Shown here: piece by piece, positions 26,150 to 34,658 of the stretch
Layout: the number at the start of each line of letters is the position of its first letter
Numbering within the stretch: the first letter of the stretch is position 1
Source of the DNA: Brevibacillus_H sp049846925
GTDB taxonomy: Bacteria; Bacillota; Bacilli; Brevibacillales; Brevibacillaceae
DNA: 64,000 nucleotides
Assembly (NCBI RefSeq): GCF_049846925.1
Contig: NZ_JBNCMT010000006.1
Location: 124,001 to 188,000, forward strand
Direction of reading: 5' to 3'
Translations under genes and position numbers: made by a program
Notes under the pieces: model-generated
What the model was told of the DNA's origin: nothing
The model's input: the letters and a program-made list of their open reading frames with translations, nothing else
Database searches by the model: none

Positions 26150-29100
26150 TTAGTTCGGCACTCCATCAATTCCTTTATCCATAATCAATGCATACGTATC
26201 ACGAGTTGACGGCAGCGGTTGAACACCAAGCTGCTCCTGCAGTTTGGCGACGCACTTCTCATACCAGCGAATGGACTGTGCTCTGTTGTTTTTGCGGTAA
26301 TAGCAATACATCAGCAGGCGATAGGCTTCTTCCCAGCAATCATCTGTACGAAGGATGGTCTCACACCACCGTATGGCGATATCAAACTGCTTCAAACATG
26401 CATACAATTGCGCAAGCTTTTCTGCCCCTCGCAAAAACAGCACATGCAGCCGTTCCCTTTCCTCCATACACCAATCCTCATACCGACAATCTGGCAAATA
26501 TTCGCCCTGATAGAAGGCAAGCCCTTTTTCAAGGTATTCAATCGCTTTTTTCTCATCACGTTCATCCAGACCAATTGTGACAAACCGCTCGAAGTCCTCT
26601 GCATCGATTCGGTAACCAGAAGCCAGATTAAATCCGTACGATGAACCGTGGCGTTGAACAAAGAAGGCACTTGCTCGTGCTTCTCTCTGCGGTTCCAGCG
26701 CTTTGTTCAAGGCGTTCAGCGCTACCTTGAAATCTCGTGAAGCCGCCTCTTCATCGCTTTCTTCCCACAAATAGTGAAAGATCTCTTCACGTGCCAGCAA
26801 GTGTTGGCGCTTGGTCAAAAACAACTGGAACAACTGCTTCGCCTTTCCTCTTTGCCACGCTTTCTCGCTAAGCTCAGCATCTCCCAACCAAATGCGAAAT
26901 TGCCCAAGGGTTTGGATGCGGAGGGTATACCCAGGGTGAAACGTTACGTTTTGCAGCCCCAGGTCCGTCAATAGCTGTGAAATATAATCCAATCTGATTT
27001 GACGTTTCTGTGCCTCAATTAACAGCGGCATAAACGTTTGGACATCCCTTGGAGTAAACATCGTCGGGCGTTCAACCAAAAAACTGTATTCCCCCGATTG
27101 AATGGTGCCAAGTGCCTCGCGGATGGCAGGTACAAAGCTCGCCCAGTCTTCTTGCTTCATGGCAAGATAACTCAACCAGAAGTAGGAAATGGAGACGATG
27201 TAGTGATCGCCACAGGTACGAAACAGCTCCACACACTCGGTGAAAACCGGTCGTGCCTGCTCATATTTGCCCATATGTGCATAGGCGATTCCCATTCCCA
27301 GTCGAATCAGCCCGTGTAACCAGTCATCCTTGATCGCTTCTGTTTCCTGCATCCCTCTGTGACCATAGGCCAGAGCCAGGTCCAGTGATTTCTCTCGTCC
27401 GTGCAAGATCGTCAAACCGAGCAGCGCTTCTGCCTTGCCCCGTGTCGATTGCAATTCTTCCATCATGCGAAGACCTTTCAAATAAAGATGGCGAACCTCT
27501 TCTGTCGTAAAGTCTTGATGATTCATCGCCAGATGCGCTTTGCGGATGTACCCGTTCGCTTCGACAAATGGGGAATTGGCTTCTTTGCCGATTTCGATCG
27601 ACTTCTGCGCATAATCAAGCCCTTTTTCGGTCTCTCCGTTCATCCCATACACAAATGCGAGCAAAAGCGAAGTTTCTTTGTAGGAACGGGTTAGCTGGGA
27701 AAATCCCTTGCGCTTTTCCTCATTCCACTTCTTCTCTAGCAGGTGAATCGCAGATTGTAACCGTCCTGTGCGAAAATAGAGACGGGACTCAATTTCAACC
27801 TCTGCCTGGTACTCCAGTTCCAGACTGCGAAGATACCACTTCTCCGCTTCTGTCGAGTTGCCGCGATTGGTATAGATTTCGGCCAGCATACGGTACAGGC
27901 GTGGTGCCAACTCTTCACAGGTCACGTCAAGAAGCTGAATCGCCTGTTTGAGCAGCTCTTCTGCCTTGATTCCCTGTACACTATCCAGATGTACCCGTGC
28001 CTTGCCTTCCAAACCGAGGCAACGGGAATACACATCTTGATTTTGTTCGGCAAGCTGCATGAACTGATCGTAGTACGTAAGAGCAAGAGGATAAATACAG
28101 CGATAGCGAGCCACTTCCGCCTGATAAAACCACAGCTTGTAATATTTGTTTTTCACATGATCAGGAAGAGATTTCAAGTTCCCGTACAACTGTTCCAAAT
28201 TTTCAGACCGAATCATTTGTTCAGCGTAATGTACCAGCACCTCGCCTATCTGTTCCCAATCTTCTATCTGATACAGGGTGGCAAGTGTTTTCTCCACATC
28301 TTCCTGCTTTCGGTAGTACGAAGCAAGTGATTGTAAAATGGTGTGTTTCACCGTCGGGTCGTGATTCAGGCGATTCAATAGCAACTCACGAAAAATGGGA
28401 TGATAACGATAGTAGCCATCCTCCATGGAGGAAATGAACAGATTACGCCCGGAAATTTCATCAAGCAGCGAATCCGCACTTTGACCAATAATGTGGACAC
28501 AGATTCGCTTGGTAAAACTGTCGAGCACACTTGTATACTCCAGGAACCGTTGAATATGGTATTCCTGATCGCCTAACACTTCCACATCAAGAAAGTGGAG
28601 TAATTCTTCATGAATCTTCTGTGGCTCACAGTCTGGCTTTTCTCCATACAGCCTGATTGCTAACGCCCATCCTTCTGTGACCTGATGAATCTTTTTGGTC
28701 TCTTCTGGCGACAAAGAGAGCCTGAATTCATCGAGCAACAAGGCTTCTGTCTCTTCTTCTGTGAACGTAAGGTCTTTTTGGTTGATCTCAAAATATTCTC
28801 CACGAATCTTCATCAATCGAAGCCACGGCCAAAGAGGCTGCTGTCTGGTGGCAATGACAATTTTTACATGATGCGGAAGATTGCGAACCACCAATTGCAT
28901 CCATTGATCGATAAAGAATGAACGTAAAACGGAATGATAATCGTCAAGAACGAGAATGACATCCTGTGGAATTGCCATCAGCTCATTCACAAATTGATAG
29001 ACTAACAGCTCAACATCGTCAGGATTTAATACCTGTTCCATGCTCTCCAGGGTACGAAGCAAATCTTTCCCGAATTCCCGATGTTCACGTCTGATGCACT

Positions 29101-29353
29101 CAACAATATGACTGATGAACCGAAGCAAATCTCCATCCTTGTCTTCAATGTTATACCAGCAAACAGGGATTTTTTTATCTGCGAAAAACAGTGATAACAT
29201 CGTGCTTTTGCCATACCCTGGCCCTGAATGGATTAACGTGAACGAGTTCAACAAGATATACCGCATTTTTTTAGCCAGTCCCGGCCGACGAAGAATATGT
29301 TCCTTGATACGCGGGGGTGTGAACTTGGTTAACATGATCCGCGTTCTGCTCAT
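26150..29353 (-). CDS. Large STAND/TPR transcriptional activator with C-terminal BTAD domain
   Basis: A 1067-residue regulator. The N-terminal MalT-like signalling ATPase has Walker A SGPGYGKST near residue 45 and Walker B VILVLDDYHS near 130. A long helical TPR region follows (about 370-790). At the C-terminus are a winged-helix DNA-binding domain (about 810-900, RIQTLGQFRIWLGDAELS, then AWQRGKAKQLFQLFL) and a bacterial transcriptional activation domain (BTAD, about 910-1060), the arrangement of SARP-type regulators. The frame opens at 29455, but ATG 29353 behind GGAAGGAAG starts the conserved MSRTRIMLTKFTPPR and is preferred. The target genes and inducer are unknown, and no obvious regulon is adjacent. 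Confidence 0.85.
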   Translation of the reverse strand: MSRTRIMLTKFTPPRIKEHILRRPGLAKKMRYILLNSFTLIHSGPGYGKSTMLSLFFADKKIPVCWYNIEDKDGDLLRFISHIVECIRREHREFGKDLLRTLESMEQVLNPDDVELLVYQFVNELMAIPQDVILVLDDYHSVLRSFFIDQWMQLVVRNLPHHVKIVIATRQQPLWPWLRLMKIRGEYFEINQKDLTFTEEETEALLLDEFRLSLSPEETKKIHQVTEGWALAIRLYGEKPDCEPQKIHEELLHFLDVEVLGDQEYHIQRFLEYTSVLDSFTKRICVHIIGQSADSLLDEISGRNLFISSMEDGYYRYHPIFRELLLNRLNHDPTVKHTILQSLASYYRKQEDVEKTLATLYQIEDWEQIGEVLVHYAEQMIRSENLEQLYGNLKSLPDHVKNKYYKLWFYQAEVARYRCIYPLALTYYDQFMQLAEQNQDVYSRCLGLEGKARVHLDSVQGIKAEELLKQAIQLLDVTCEELAPRLYRMLAEIYTNRGNSTEAEKWYLRSLELEYQAEVEIESRLYFRTGRLQSAIHLLEKKWNEEKRKGFSQLTRSYKETSLLLAFVYGMNGETEKGLDYAQKSIEIGKEANSPFVEANGYIRKAHLAMNHQDFTTEEVRHLYLKGLRMMEELQSTRGKAEALLGLTILHGREKSLDLALAYGHRGMQETEAIKDDWLHGLIRLGMGIAYAHMGKYEQARPVFTECVELFRTCGDHYIVSISYFWLSYLAMKQEDWASFVPAIREALGTIQSGEYSFLVERPTMFTPRDVQTFMPLLIEAQKRQIRLDYISQLLTDLGLQNVTFHPGYTLRIQTLGQFRIWLGDAELSEKAWQRGKAKQLFQLFLTKRQHLLAREEIFHYLWEESDEEAASRDFKVALNALNKALEPQREARASAFFVQRHGSSYGFNLASGYRIDAEDFERFVTIGLDERDEKKAIEYLEKGLAFYQGEYLPDCRYEDWCMEERERLHVLFLRGAEKLAQLYACLKQFDIAIRWCETILRTDDCWEEAYRLLMYCYYRKNNRAQSIRWYEKCVAKLQEQLGVQPLPSTRDTYALIMDKGIDGVPN

Positions 29354-29496
29354 CCTGCTTCCTTCCTCTCCACTGATAACCTTCGCATAACCTTGCGATA
29401 AGAACAAACCTATCCAAGAAAACCTCTCTATTCGATTCGTTAATATGGTATTCATTCATTTCGTTGACCGCCGTCAAAATCCTGCCAAACCAATAT

Positions 29497-29533
29497 GAAA
29501 AAACCACCATCAAACAATGCGTTTAATGGTGGT
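29497..29533 (-). terminator. Terminator after tRNA-Ser copy 1
   Basis: ACCACCAT (29503-29510) pairs with ATGGTGGT (29526-29533), and inner AAAC pairs with GTTT. On the minus strand it is followed by six T. It lies about 16 bp past the tRNA 3' end. Confidence 0.8.
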
Positions 29534-29548
29534 GTACATTTTTTTGTA

Positions 29549-29637
29549 TGGCGGAGAGAGAGGGATTCGAACCCCCGTGACGTTGCCGCCTAACGGTTTT
29601 CAAGACCGCCCCGTTATGACCACTTCGGTATCTCTCC
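29549..29637 (-). tRNA. tRNA-Ser (anticodon TGA), copy 1
   Basis: The 89-nt gene includes an encoded CCA end. The acceptor stem GGAGAGA/TCTCTCC is intact. The anticodon loop CTTGAAA reads TGA (serine UCA). The long variable arm GGCGGCAACGTC is typical of class II tRNA-Ser, and the T-arm contains GGTTCGAATCC. It is identical to the copy at 30505-30593; the exact repeat extends to 94 bp (29545-29638 and 30501-30594). Confidence 0.95.
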
Positions 29638-29816
29638 ACATTATTCGAGTGCTACAGCTAATTTAGCAATAAACTAATACTACAACAAAATCGCTCCATC
29701 GACAAGCTATAATTTTTCCCTTTTCGTGTGATAATCATCACCATCAAATTGGAAAAAAGCAGGTAGTATTTTTAGTAAGACAAATGAATGAGTATACATG
29801 ATGAAGAGAGGAACTG

Positions 29817-30185
29817 ATGATCAGCTTGAACACTGAGCCATACATACAAAATGAAATAAACCTCCACGATGTCTCTGCTTACTCGAAAGAAATGGGAATT
29901 AACATCCCTACCTTCATCTCTCATCATTTATGGCATGAATACATCAATCCGAATAATCATACTGACCCCATCCATCTGACGCGAAGACTATGGGATGTTC
30001 TGGAAATGCTGCTCACCCACATCAAAAGAAACTTGAACCCGGGGGCAAATTATCCAATCGAATTCACTTATGTCTGTTGTTTCCATTCTGACGAAGCCCA
30101 ACTTATCGCCATTCCATTGAAAGCGGTCTTGTCAAAAGACGCTAACCGCAAGCACTCGCTAATCGTCAGACTCGTGTCTGAATAG
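29817..30185 (+). CDS. DUF6573-like hypothetical protein
   Basis: A 122-residue protein between two identical tRNA-Ser genes. It resembles the DUF6573 pattern as I recall it: an N-terminal VSAYSKEMGINIP segment (AREAGF-IP in relatives), a HLWHEYINP motif, RRLWDVLEMLLTHIKRN near 60-75 and a C-terminal strand pair. Members occur in phages, plasmids and mobile regions; the function is unknown. It starts at ATG behind GAGAGGA. Its 3' end overlaps by 20 bp the convergent short gene at 30166-30324. Confidence 0.6.
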   Translation: MISLNTEPYIQNEINLHDVSAYSKEMGINIPTFISHHLWHEYINPNNHTDPIHLTRRLWDVLEMLLTHIKRNLNPGANYPIEFTYVCCFHSDEAQLIAIPLKAVLSKDANRKHSLIVRLVSE

Positions 30186-30324
30186 CTGCCTTCCATTGAA
30201 TTGATGTTGATTCTGGTTGTACACTGATCGTTATAATGATTGGAATGATTTCGTTTTTGCCGCAAATCGGGCATTCCAGATCATTATGAATGATGTTGCA
30301 GCAGTGCTTGCAAGAGTATTTCAT
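30166..30324 (-). CDS. Short zinc-ribbon protein, 52 residues
   Basis: A very short but well-formed gene. ATG 30324 follows a strong GGGAGGGTG site by 6 nt. The product begins MKYSCKHCCNIIHNDLECPI and carries two CxxC knuckles (Cys5-Cys8 and Cys18-Cys21), the spacing of a small zinc ribbon or rubredoxin-like fold. The C-terminal half is Ile-rich and ends KAAIQTRV. A TATACT -10-like box lies 56 bp upstream on the same strand. It is convergent with, and overlaps, the DUF6573-like gene. Function unknown. Confidence 0.65.
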   Translation of the reverse strand: MKYSCKHCCNIIHNDLECPICGKNEIIPIIITISVQPESTSIQWKAAIQTRV

Positions 30325-30460
30325 TTTATTCACCCTCCCACTTAGCCTCTCTGAAGAGATATGTCCTTTCAGTATAGTGGCCCGACTTCAAGAATTATGT
30401 CAGGTATTGTGGGGAAATGAGCAAAAAATATCGACAAAACGGCCGAGACGTATTTTCACA

Positions 30461-30490
30461 TAAAAAAAGCTGATAGTCACACTATCAGCT
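30461..30490 (-). terminator. Terminator after tRNA-Ser copy 2
   Basis: Perfect 10-bp stem AGCTGATAGT (30468-30477) with ACTATCAGCT (30481-30490) around CAC. On the minus strand TTTTTTTAT follows. It lies 15 bp past the tRNA. Confidence 0.85.
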
Positions 30491-30504
30491 CTGGTTGGTA
30501 TGTA

Positions 30505-30593
30505 TGGCGGAGAGAGAGGGATTCGAACCCCCGTGACGTTGCCGCCTAACGGTTTTCAAGACCGCCCCGTTATGACCACTTCGGTATCTCTCC
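30505..30593 (-). tRNA. tRNA-Ser (anticodon TGA), copy 2
   Basis: Identical over all 89 nt to the copy at 29549-29637, with the same TGA anticodon, long variable arm and encoded CCA. It has its own terminator with an unrelated sequence. The two copies form a 94-bp direct repeat around 862 bp that hold a DUF6573-like gene and a short zinc-ribbon gene. Confidence 0.95.
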
Positions 30594-30650
30594 ATTTTTT
30601 TAAGTCCCAAGAACATTTTGTTTACTTGGCACATAAAGAAATATAGCACA

Positions 30651-30710
30651 TAGCTAAAAAATATGCAACACTAAAAATCAACAAATTTCACAATGAACAT
30701 TTTTTAGCTA
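30651..30710. repeat. Inverted repeat between tRNA and glycan locus
   Basis: TAGCTAAAAAAT (30651-30662) and ATTTTTTAGCTA (30699-30710) are perfect 12-bp arms around a 36-nt loop. It lies between tRNA-Ser copy 2 and the last gene of the minus-strand glycan operon, 22 bp past that gene. It may be a weak terminator for that operon. Confidence 0.5.
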
Positions 30711-30732
30711 CATGCTGCTATCCAGTAATCTG

Positions 30733-31605
30733 TTAGGAGCTTTTTTTTCTAATCCGCCTTTTGAATCTGACAGGAGTCTCCTTCCATGTAACAAAAGATT
30801 TTCTCACTACTCTTCTCTTCGTTAGTGGAGTTTTGAGTTTACATATCCATCTTCGAACAGCTTCATCTTTTACAGGATGAATAAAAAAGATGTTACGGTT
30901 GGCTTTCACCTTTTTTATCTCACGCATACTGATGGGAGGGCGAAAGCGTAAATATCTTTTGTGTTTGCGCGGGTACGCACGACATCTCCCCCCTGCGTGT
31001 ACGGCTAATGTCAAATATAACATTTCACCCAGAGCAAACACGTTTGTTGTTGCAAACAGCTCCTCCAGCTTCTGATGGTCAATCCTCGCAAGCATCCGTC
31101 TCACGATTTGATGCCGATACACTTGCATCGGGTTAAACGTACCACAAAAGTAGTTTGCATTAAAAAAAGGCTGCCATTGCCCCCACTCTCTCCACATCGA
31201 TTGGGCTGGACGCCACCAGGTTTTATGTGGAATCCTTTCAAATTGCACTCTTTGTACCATTGCATCAAAGCCTCTCATCATCCGTTGCAACAATGCCGGA
31301 AATCCATGATTGACAAACAGTACATCGTATTCAGTGTAAACCAAATACTCATAAGGTGCATTTATTTCCTCGAGCCACCTCATCACATCATAAAAAAACC
31401 TGCCTGTCTTCCCCCACTGCAACGGCCTTGAATACGGACAATACATCACATTCTCTCTATTGCAAAGTTCTTTTCCAAAATTCGCATCAGTCCCGCCGTT
31501 ATACAAAACAATCCGTGCATTTCTGCCTGCATATTTTCGAATGTTTCTTATCTGATCAAGTAGTGCCGGCTCATCTTTATGAGCTAGTATCGCAAAACAA
31601 ATCAT
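30733..31605 (-). CDS. Putative GT-A-type glycosyltransferase with basic tail
   Basis: A 290-residue soluble protein. The N-terminal half has a GT-A-like fold pattern: MICFAILAHKDEPALLDQI, a beta strand ARIVLYNGG, then YLVYTEYDVLFVNHGF near 88-103 with a DxD-like D-V at the end of a strand. I cannot name the family firmly. The last 60 residues are Lys/Arg rich (TKRRVVRKS to KRRIRKKSS), like several other proteins of the locus. ATG 31605 lies 8 nt after AAGGAG; the in-frame GTG 31614 overlaps that site. It is the last gene of the operon 35576-30733 and follows glf by 24 bp, so it may use UDP-Galf or another local sugar. Confidence 0.6.
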   Translation of the reverse strand: MICFAILAHKDEPALLDQIRNIRKYAGRNARIVLYNGGTDANFGKELCNRENVMYCPYSRPLQWGKTGRFFYDVMRWLEEINAPYEYLVYTEYDVLFVNHGFPALLQRMMRGFDAMVQRVQFERIPHKTWWRPAQSMWREWGQWQPFFNANYFCGTFNPMQVYRHQIVRRMLARIDHQKLEELFATTNVFALGEMLYLTLAVHAGGRCRAYPRKHKRYLRFRPPISMREIKKVKANRNIFFIHPVKDEAVRRWICKLKTPLTKRRVVRKSFVTWKETPVRFKRRIRKKSS

Positions 31606-31629
31606 CAAATCCACTCCTTGCGCTCTTCT

Positions 31630-32751
31630 CTACTTTCCCGAGATTTCCTTAAATAGAGTCAATGCACGAGCAACAGCCTGATCCATATTATAGTATTTGT
31701 AGTCAGCAAGACGCCCCGCAAACAGGACCTTCTCCTTTATCTGGTCTGCTTCTTTTCGATACAATTGATAGAGATCCCGATTATCCTGGCGAGGGATGGG
31801 ATAATACGGATCGTTGCACTTGTGATCATATCGTTTTGGATAGACATACGACAGAGTCGTTTTAGAGGAAATCTGGCCCGTGAGGTGTTTCTGCTCAAGC
31901 ACACGTGTGTAGTCATATTCATTCGGATAATTAATGGTCCCCACTTCCTGATAGTACTCTTGCGGCAATGTCGTAAATTCAAAACGAAGACTGCGATACG
32001 GGAGAGGACCGTGGAGATATTGGAAATATTCATCGATCGGCCCCGTATAGATCATTCGCTTGAACTGGATTTCATCGGCAATTTCCCGGTAGTCTGTGTT
32101 TAACAGCAGCTTGATATTGGGATGGGCAAGCATTTTTTGGAAAAGTGCCGTATAGCCGTACTTTGGTATCCCCTGATACGTATCCTGAAAATAACGGTTA
32201 TCTCGACTGATATAGATAGGGACACGGGCCGTAACAGAATGATCCAGTTGATCAGGTGCCAGTTCCCAATGCTTTAAAGTGTAACGATAAAAGACATTTT
32301 GATAGATATATTCTGCAAGGAAACCGAGCTCCCCACTTGCACTTTCACGCAGTTTTAAGATCGGTATCTTTACACCGTAACCAAAATGATTAATCAGCTG
32401 CTCTTCCAGTTTCTCCGCAAACTTCACAGGAAACAGAATATATAATGAATTGAGATTAAAAGGAACAGGGATTTTTTTACCATCGACTACAGTCAATACC
32501 TCATGAAAGTAGGGTCTCCACTCTGTAAATTGGGAAAGGTAGTTCCACACCATGGGGGAGTTGGTATGAAAGGTATGAGAGCCGTATTGATGAATAAGAA
32601 TTCCATCTTCATTGTAGGTATCGTAGGAGTTTCCCCCGATGTGATTTCTTTTTTCGACAATCAATACCTTCTGATTGAGTTGGGTTGCCAGTCGTTCTGC
32701 CAAAGTGGCACCGGTAAACCCGGACCCTACGATTAACCAATCTACCTTCAT
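31630..32751 (-). CDS. glf: UDP-galactopyranose mutase
   Basis: FAD enzyme of 373 residues that interconverts UDP-galactopyranose and UDP-galactofuranose. The N-terminal FAD-binding motif is LIVGSGFTGATLAERLA. Downstream are WRPYFHEVLTVVDGKKIPVP near 105, the YEFTT-like RFEFTTLPQEYYQEVGTINYP near 275 and the C-terminal GRLADYKYYNMDQAVARAL, all diagnostic for Glf. The frame opens at 32778, but ATG 32751 has AAGGAGGG 10 nt before it and begins MKVDWLIVG. Glf implies that the glycan made by this locus contains galactofuranose. Confidence 0.93.
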   Translation of the reverse strand: MKVDWLIVGSGFTGATLAERLATQLNQKVLIVEKRNHIGGNSYDTYNEDGILIHQYGSHTFHTNSPMVWNYLSQFTEWRPYFHEVLTVVDGKKIPVPFNLNSLYILFPVKFAEKLEEQLINHFGYGVKIPILKLRESASGELGFLAEYIYQNVFYRYTLKHWELAPDQLDHSVTARVPIYISRDNRYFQDTYQGIPKYGYTALFQKMLAHPNIKLLLNTDYREIADEIQFKRMIYTGPIDEYFQYLHGPLPYRSLRFEFTTLPQEYYQEVGTINYPNEYDYTRVLEQKHLTGQISSKTTLSYVYPKRYDHKCNDPYYPIPRQDNRDLYQLYRKEADQIKEKVLFAGRLADYKYYNMDQAVARALTLFKEISGK

Positions 32752-32803
32752 GCAGGAATACCCTCCTTGTGATCTCATGAAGTATGATTCCTTGTCCTGT
32801 CAC

Positions 32804-33526
32804 CTACGCCCTCATATCGATATCTTGCTTGCTGATCAACTGGTCGTAGCCTTTACATTGATGCTGATTATTTCCTACAATAGCCAGTATCGTTTCTTTT
32901 CGTAAATCCTTGTCGTTGCTTATTGTTAGTCCCAGATATTTTAATTCAAACTGAAACGAGAGCAGCAGATTTCTGAACTCGCCCAGTTTCCATTCACGTG
33001 TGTGGCAATGATTAAAAGGAGGGCCCATATGGTTGTAACGATAGGTAAGTTCTCGTTCGGGAGTGGACAAAAGACAGATTGGCGCAAGCTCCATGACTTT
33101 TTTTAACTTCCATAACAGATATCCAGGACTGATCAGATGCTCAATCACATCAGCGCAAATAACCACAGCATCTTTCACGATTTCATCCGGCAGGTTCAGC
33201 TCTCCAGGATGGTCTAAATTGTGTTCGGTCCACGAGCCAAATGGGTACTTTGCACGGCAGTTTACTAAATTCTCGCCATAATCAATTCCGATAATCTGAA
33301 AATCCGGGTACATGCTCGCCAGTTTGAAGCCAGCACCGCTTCCGATATCAATCATATATTTGCACCCGAGTTTTTCACCAATGAACCTCGCCAGTGCATA
33401 CACGTTGGGTTGCCAGGTTACCCCTTTAAACCGGATCAGGCTGTATTCCGGTCTTGGACGAGAGGTGTACTTTGGATCGATATAATAATAGTTATTGATT
33501 GCATTTTGGATAAAGGATTTATCCAC
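32804..33526 (-). CDS. Class I SAM-dependent methyltransferase
   Basis: A 240-residue cytoplasmic methyltransferase. The SAM-binding glycine loop is MIDIGSGAGFKLA near 58-70, the acidic ribose-binding strand is QIIGIDYG near 77, and VVICADVIEHLISPGYLLW near 120 is motif II. It probably methylates a sugar hydroxyl during glycan assembly, as judged from its place between a GT2 gene and glf. The substrate is not predictable. It starts at GTG 33526 with GGAG 6 nt upstream. Confidence 0.8.
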   Translation of the reverse strand: MDKSFIQNAINNYYYIDPKYTSRPRPEYSLIRFKGVTWQPNVYALARFIGEKLGCKYMIDIGSGAGFKLASMYPDFQIIGIDYGENLVNCRAKYPFGSWTEHNLDHPGELNLPDEIVKDAVVICADVIEHLISPGYLLWKLKKVMELAPICLLSTPERELTYRYNHMGPPFNHCHTREWKLGEFRNLLLSFQFELKYLGLTISNDKDLRKETILAIVGNNQHQCKGYDQLISKQDIDMRA

Positions 33527-33557
33527 CCCATTCTCCGCTCCTTTCCAACTTGTAGAA

Positions 33558-34634
33558 TTAACCTGTTCGTTTTTTGGCTCTTCTCCTGACAGTACGTTTA
33601 GAGGACCTTATCATACCGGGAAATCGTTGTGACCTTTGAGATTTTTCTGATTTTCGTAACCTTCGTGTCAGAAGCAACTTTCGAATACCGCGTTTTTTTC
33701 TGACAGGTCGGATTTTTCCGACAGGCCGAATTTCTTTTCGTTGTTGCGTTTTTCTTAGACCACGCAATCTTCTTTGTCTTAACAATTTCATTTTTACTCT
33801 ACGTCTTGCCTTTCTCCGGCTCAAGTTCAAAAGCCTTTGTTTTGGAATTAATTCCGTCTTCAGCCATCCTCCCCGAAACTTAGAAAACTGGGGTACATAC
33901 TCACCTCCCCAATTATGTAGGGTAGCGAGTATTGCTTCTCGCTTCACTTCGTTGCATGCTTGAACATGGCGAGTAAGCTGGCTATTCTTGTTAACCATTC
34001 GATTAATGTTGTACAGTCTCTCATCAAGCCATAAGAAATCGTAATTTCCGAGCAGTTTATACATGATCCTGCGATCTTCCACGAATCTTCCGCCATATTT
34101 ATCATGTGTATCCCATCCTCCCACTGCACGAAGACAGTCGGTACGATAGAATCTCGGGCACAAGGTGGGGCCATAGCTGATGAACTCATATTTGTGTTGG
34201 TTCAAAAAAGGTCTGAGTCTCTCAACGAACTTCTTACGTGGTGACCACACCGTATAATTACCATACGCCATCGCAGTAGTCTCAGGCTGATTCTCCATGG
34301 CAGTCACAAGCCGCTCCAGCGTATGGTTCTCCAGCCAATCGTCACTGTCGAGCTGAATCATATATTTGGTTGTTACCATTTGGAGCGCTGTATTTAATGC
34401 ATGTGCCTGACCTGAGTTGACAGGCATGCGATAATAGCTGATTCGCTGATCTTCACAAGTGATATCAGAGACAACTTCTTCTGTGCCATCGACTGAACCG
34501 TCGTCAATGATGAGGAGCTTCCACTCTTTCATTGTTTGGTTCTGAACGCTTGTGATGGCTTTCGTGATCATGTCGCATCGGTTATACGTCGGTATGACGA
34601 CGGTGACTTTGATTTCATCCAACAGTTGATCCAA
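33558..34634 (-). CDS. GT2 glycosyltransferase with long Arg/Lys-rich tail
   Basis: Residues 1-250 form a GT2 (GT-A) domain: VTVVIPTYNRCDMITKAITS near 10, LLIIDDGSVDGTEEVV near 40, and the metal-binding YMIQLDSDDWLENHTLERL near 92. Residues about 265-358 are a strikingly basic, low-complexity tail (RRKARRRVKMKLLRQRR, RKKRGIRKLLLTRRLRK, KRTVRRRAKKRTG) with no fold I recognise. Such a tail could bind an acidic glycan, a spore coat protein or nucleic acid. The start is TTG 34634 or TTG 34622; AGGAGGAG lies just ahead. Part of the operon 35576-30733. Confidence 0.82.
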   Translation of the reverse strand: MDQLLDEIKVTVVIPTYNRCDMITKAITSVQNQTMKEWKLLIIDDGSVDGTEEVVSDITCEDQRISYYRMPVNSGQAHALNTALQMVTTKYMIQLDSDDWLENHTLERLVTAMENQPETTAMAYGNYTVWSPRKKFVERLRPFLNQHKYEFISYGPTLCPRFYRTDCLRAVGGWDTHDKYGGRFVEDRRIMYKLLGNYDFLWLDERLYNINRMVNKNSQLTRHVQACNEVKREAILATLHNWGGEYVPQFSKFRGGWLKTELIPKQRLLNLSRRKARRRVKMKLLRQRRLRGLRKTQQRKEIRPVGKIRPVRKKRGIRKLLLTRRLRKSEKSQRSQRFPGMIRSSKRTVRRRAKKRTG

Positions 34635-34658
34635 TCCACTCCTCCTCCCTTGTTTTCC

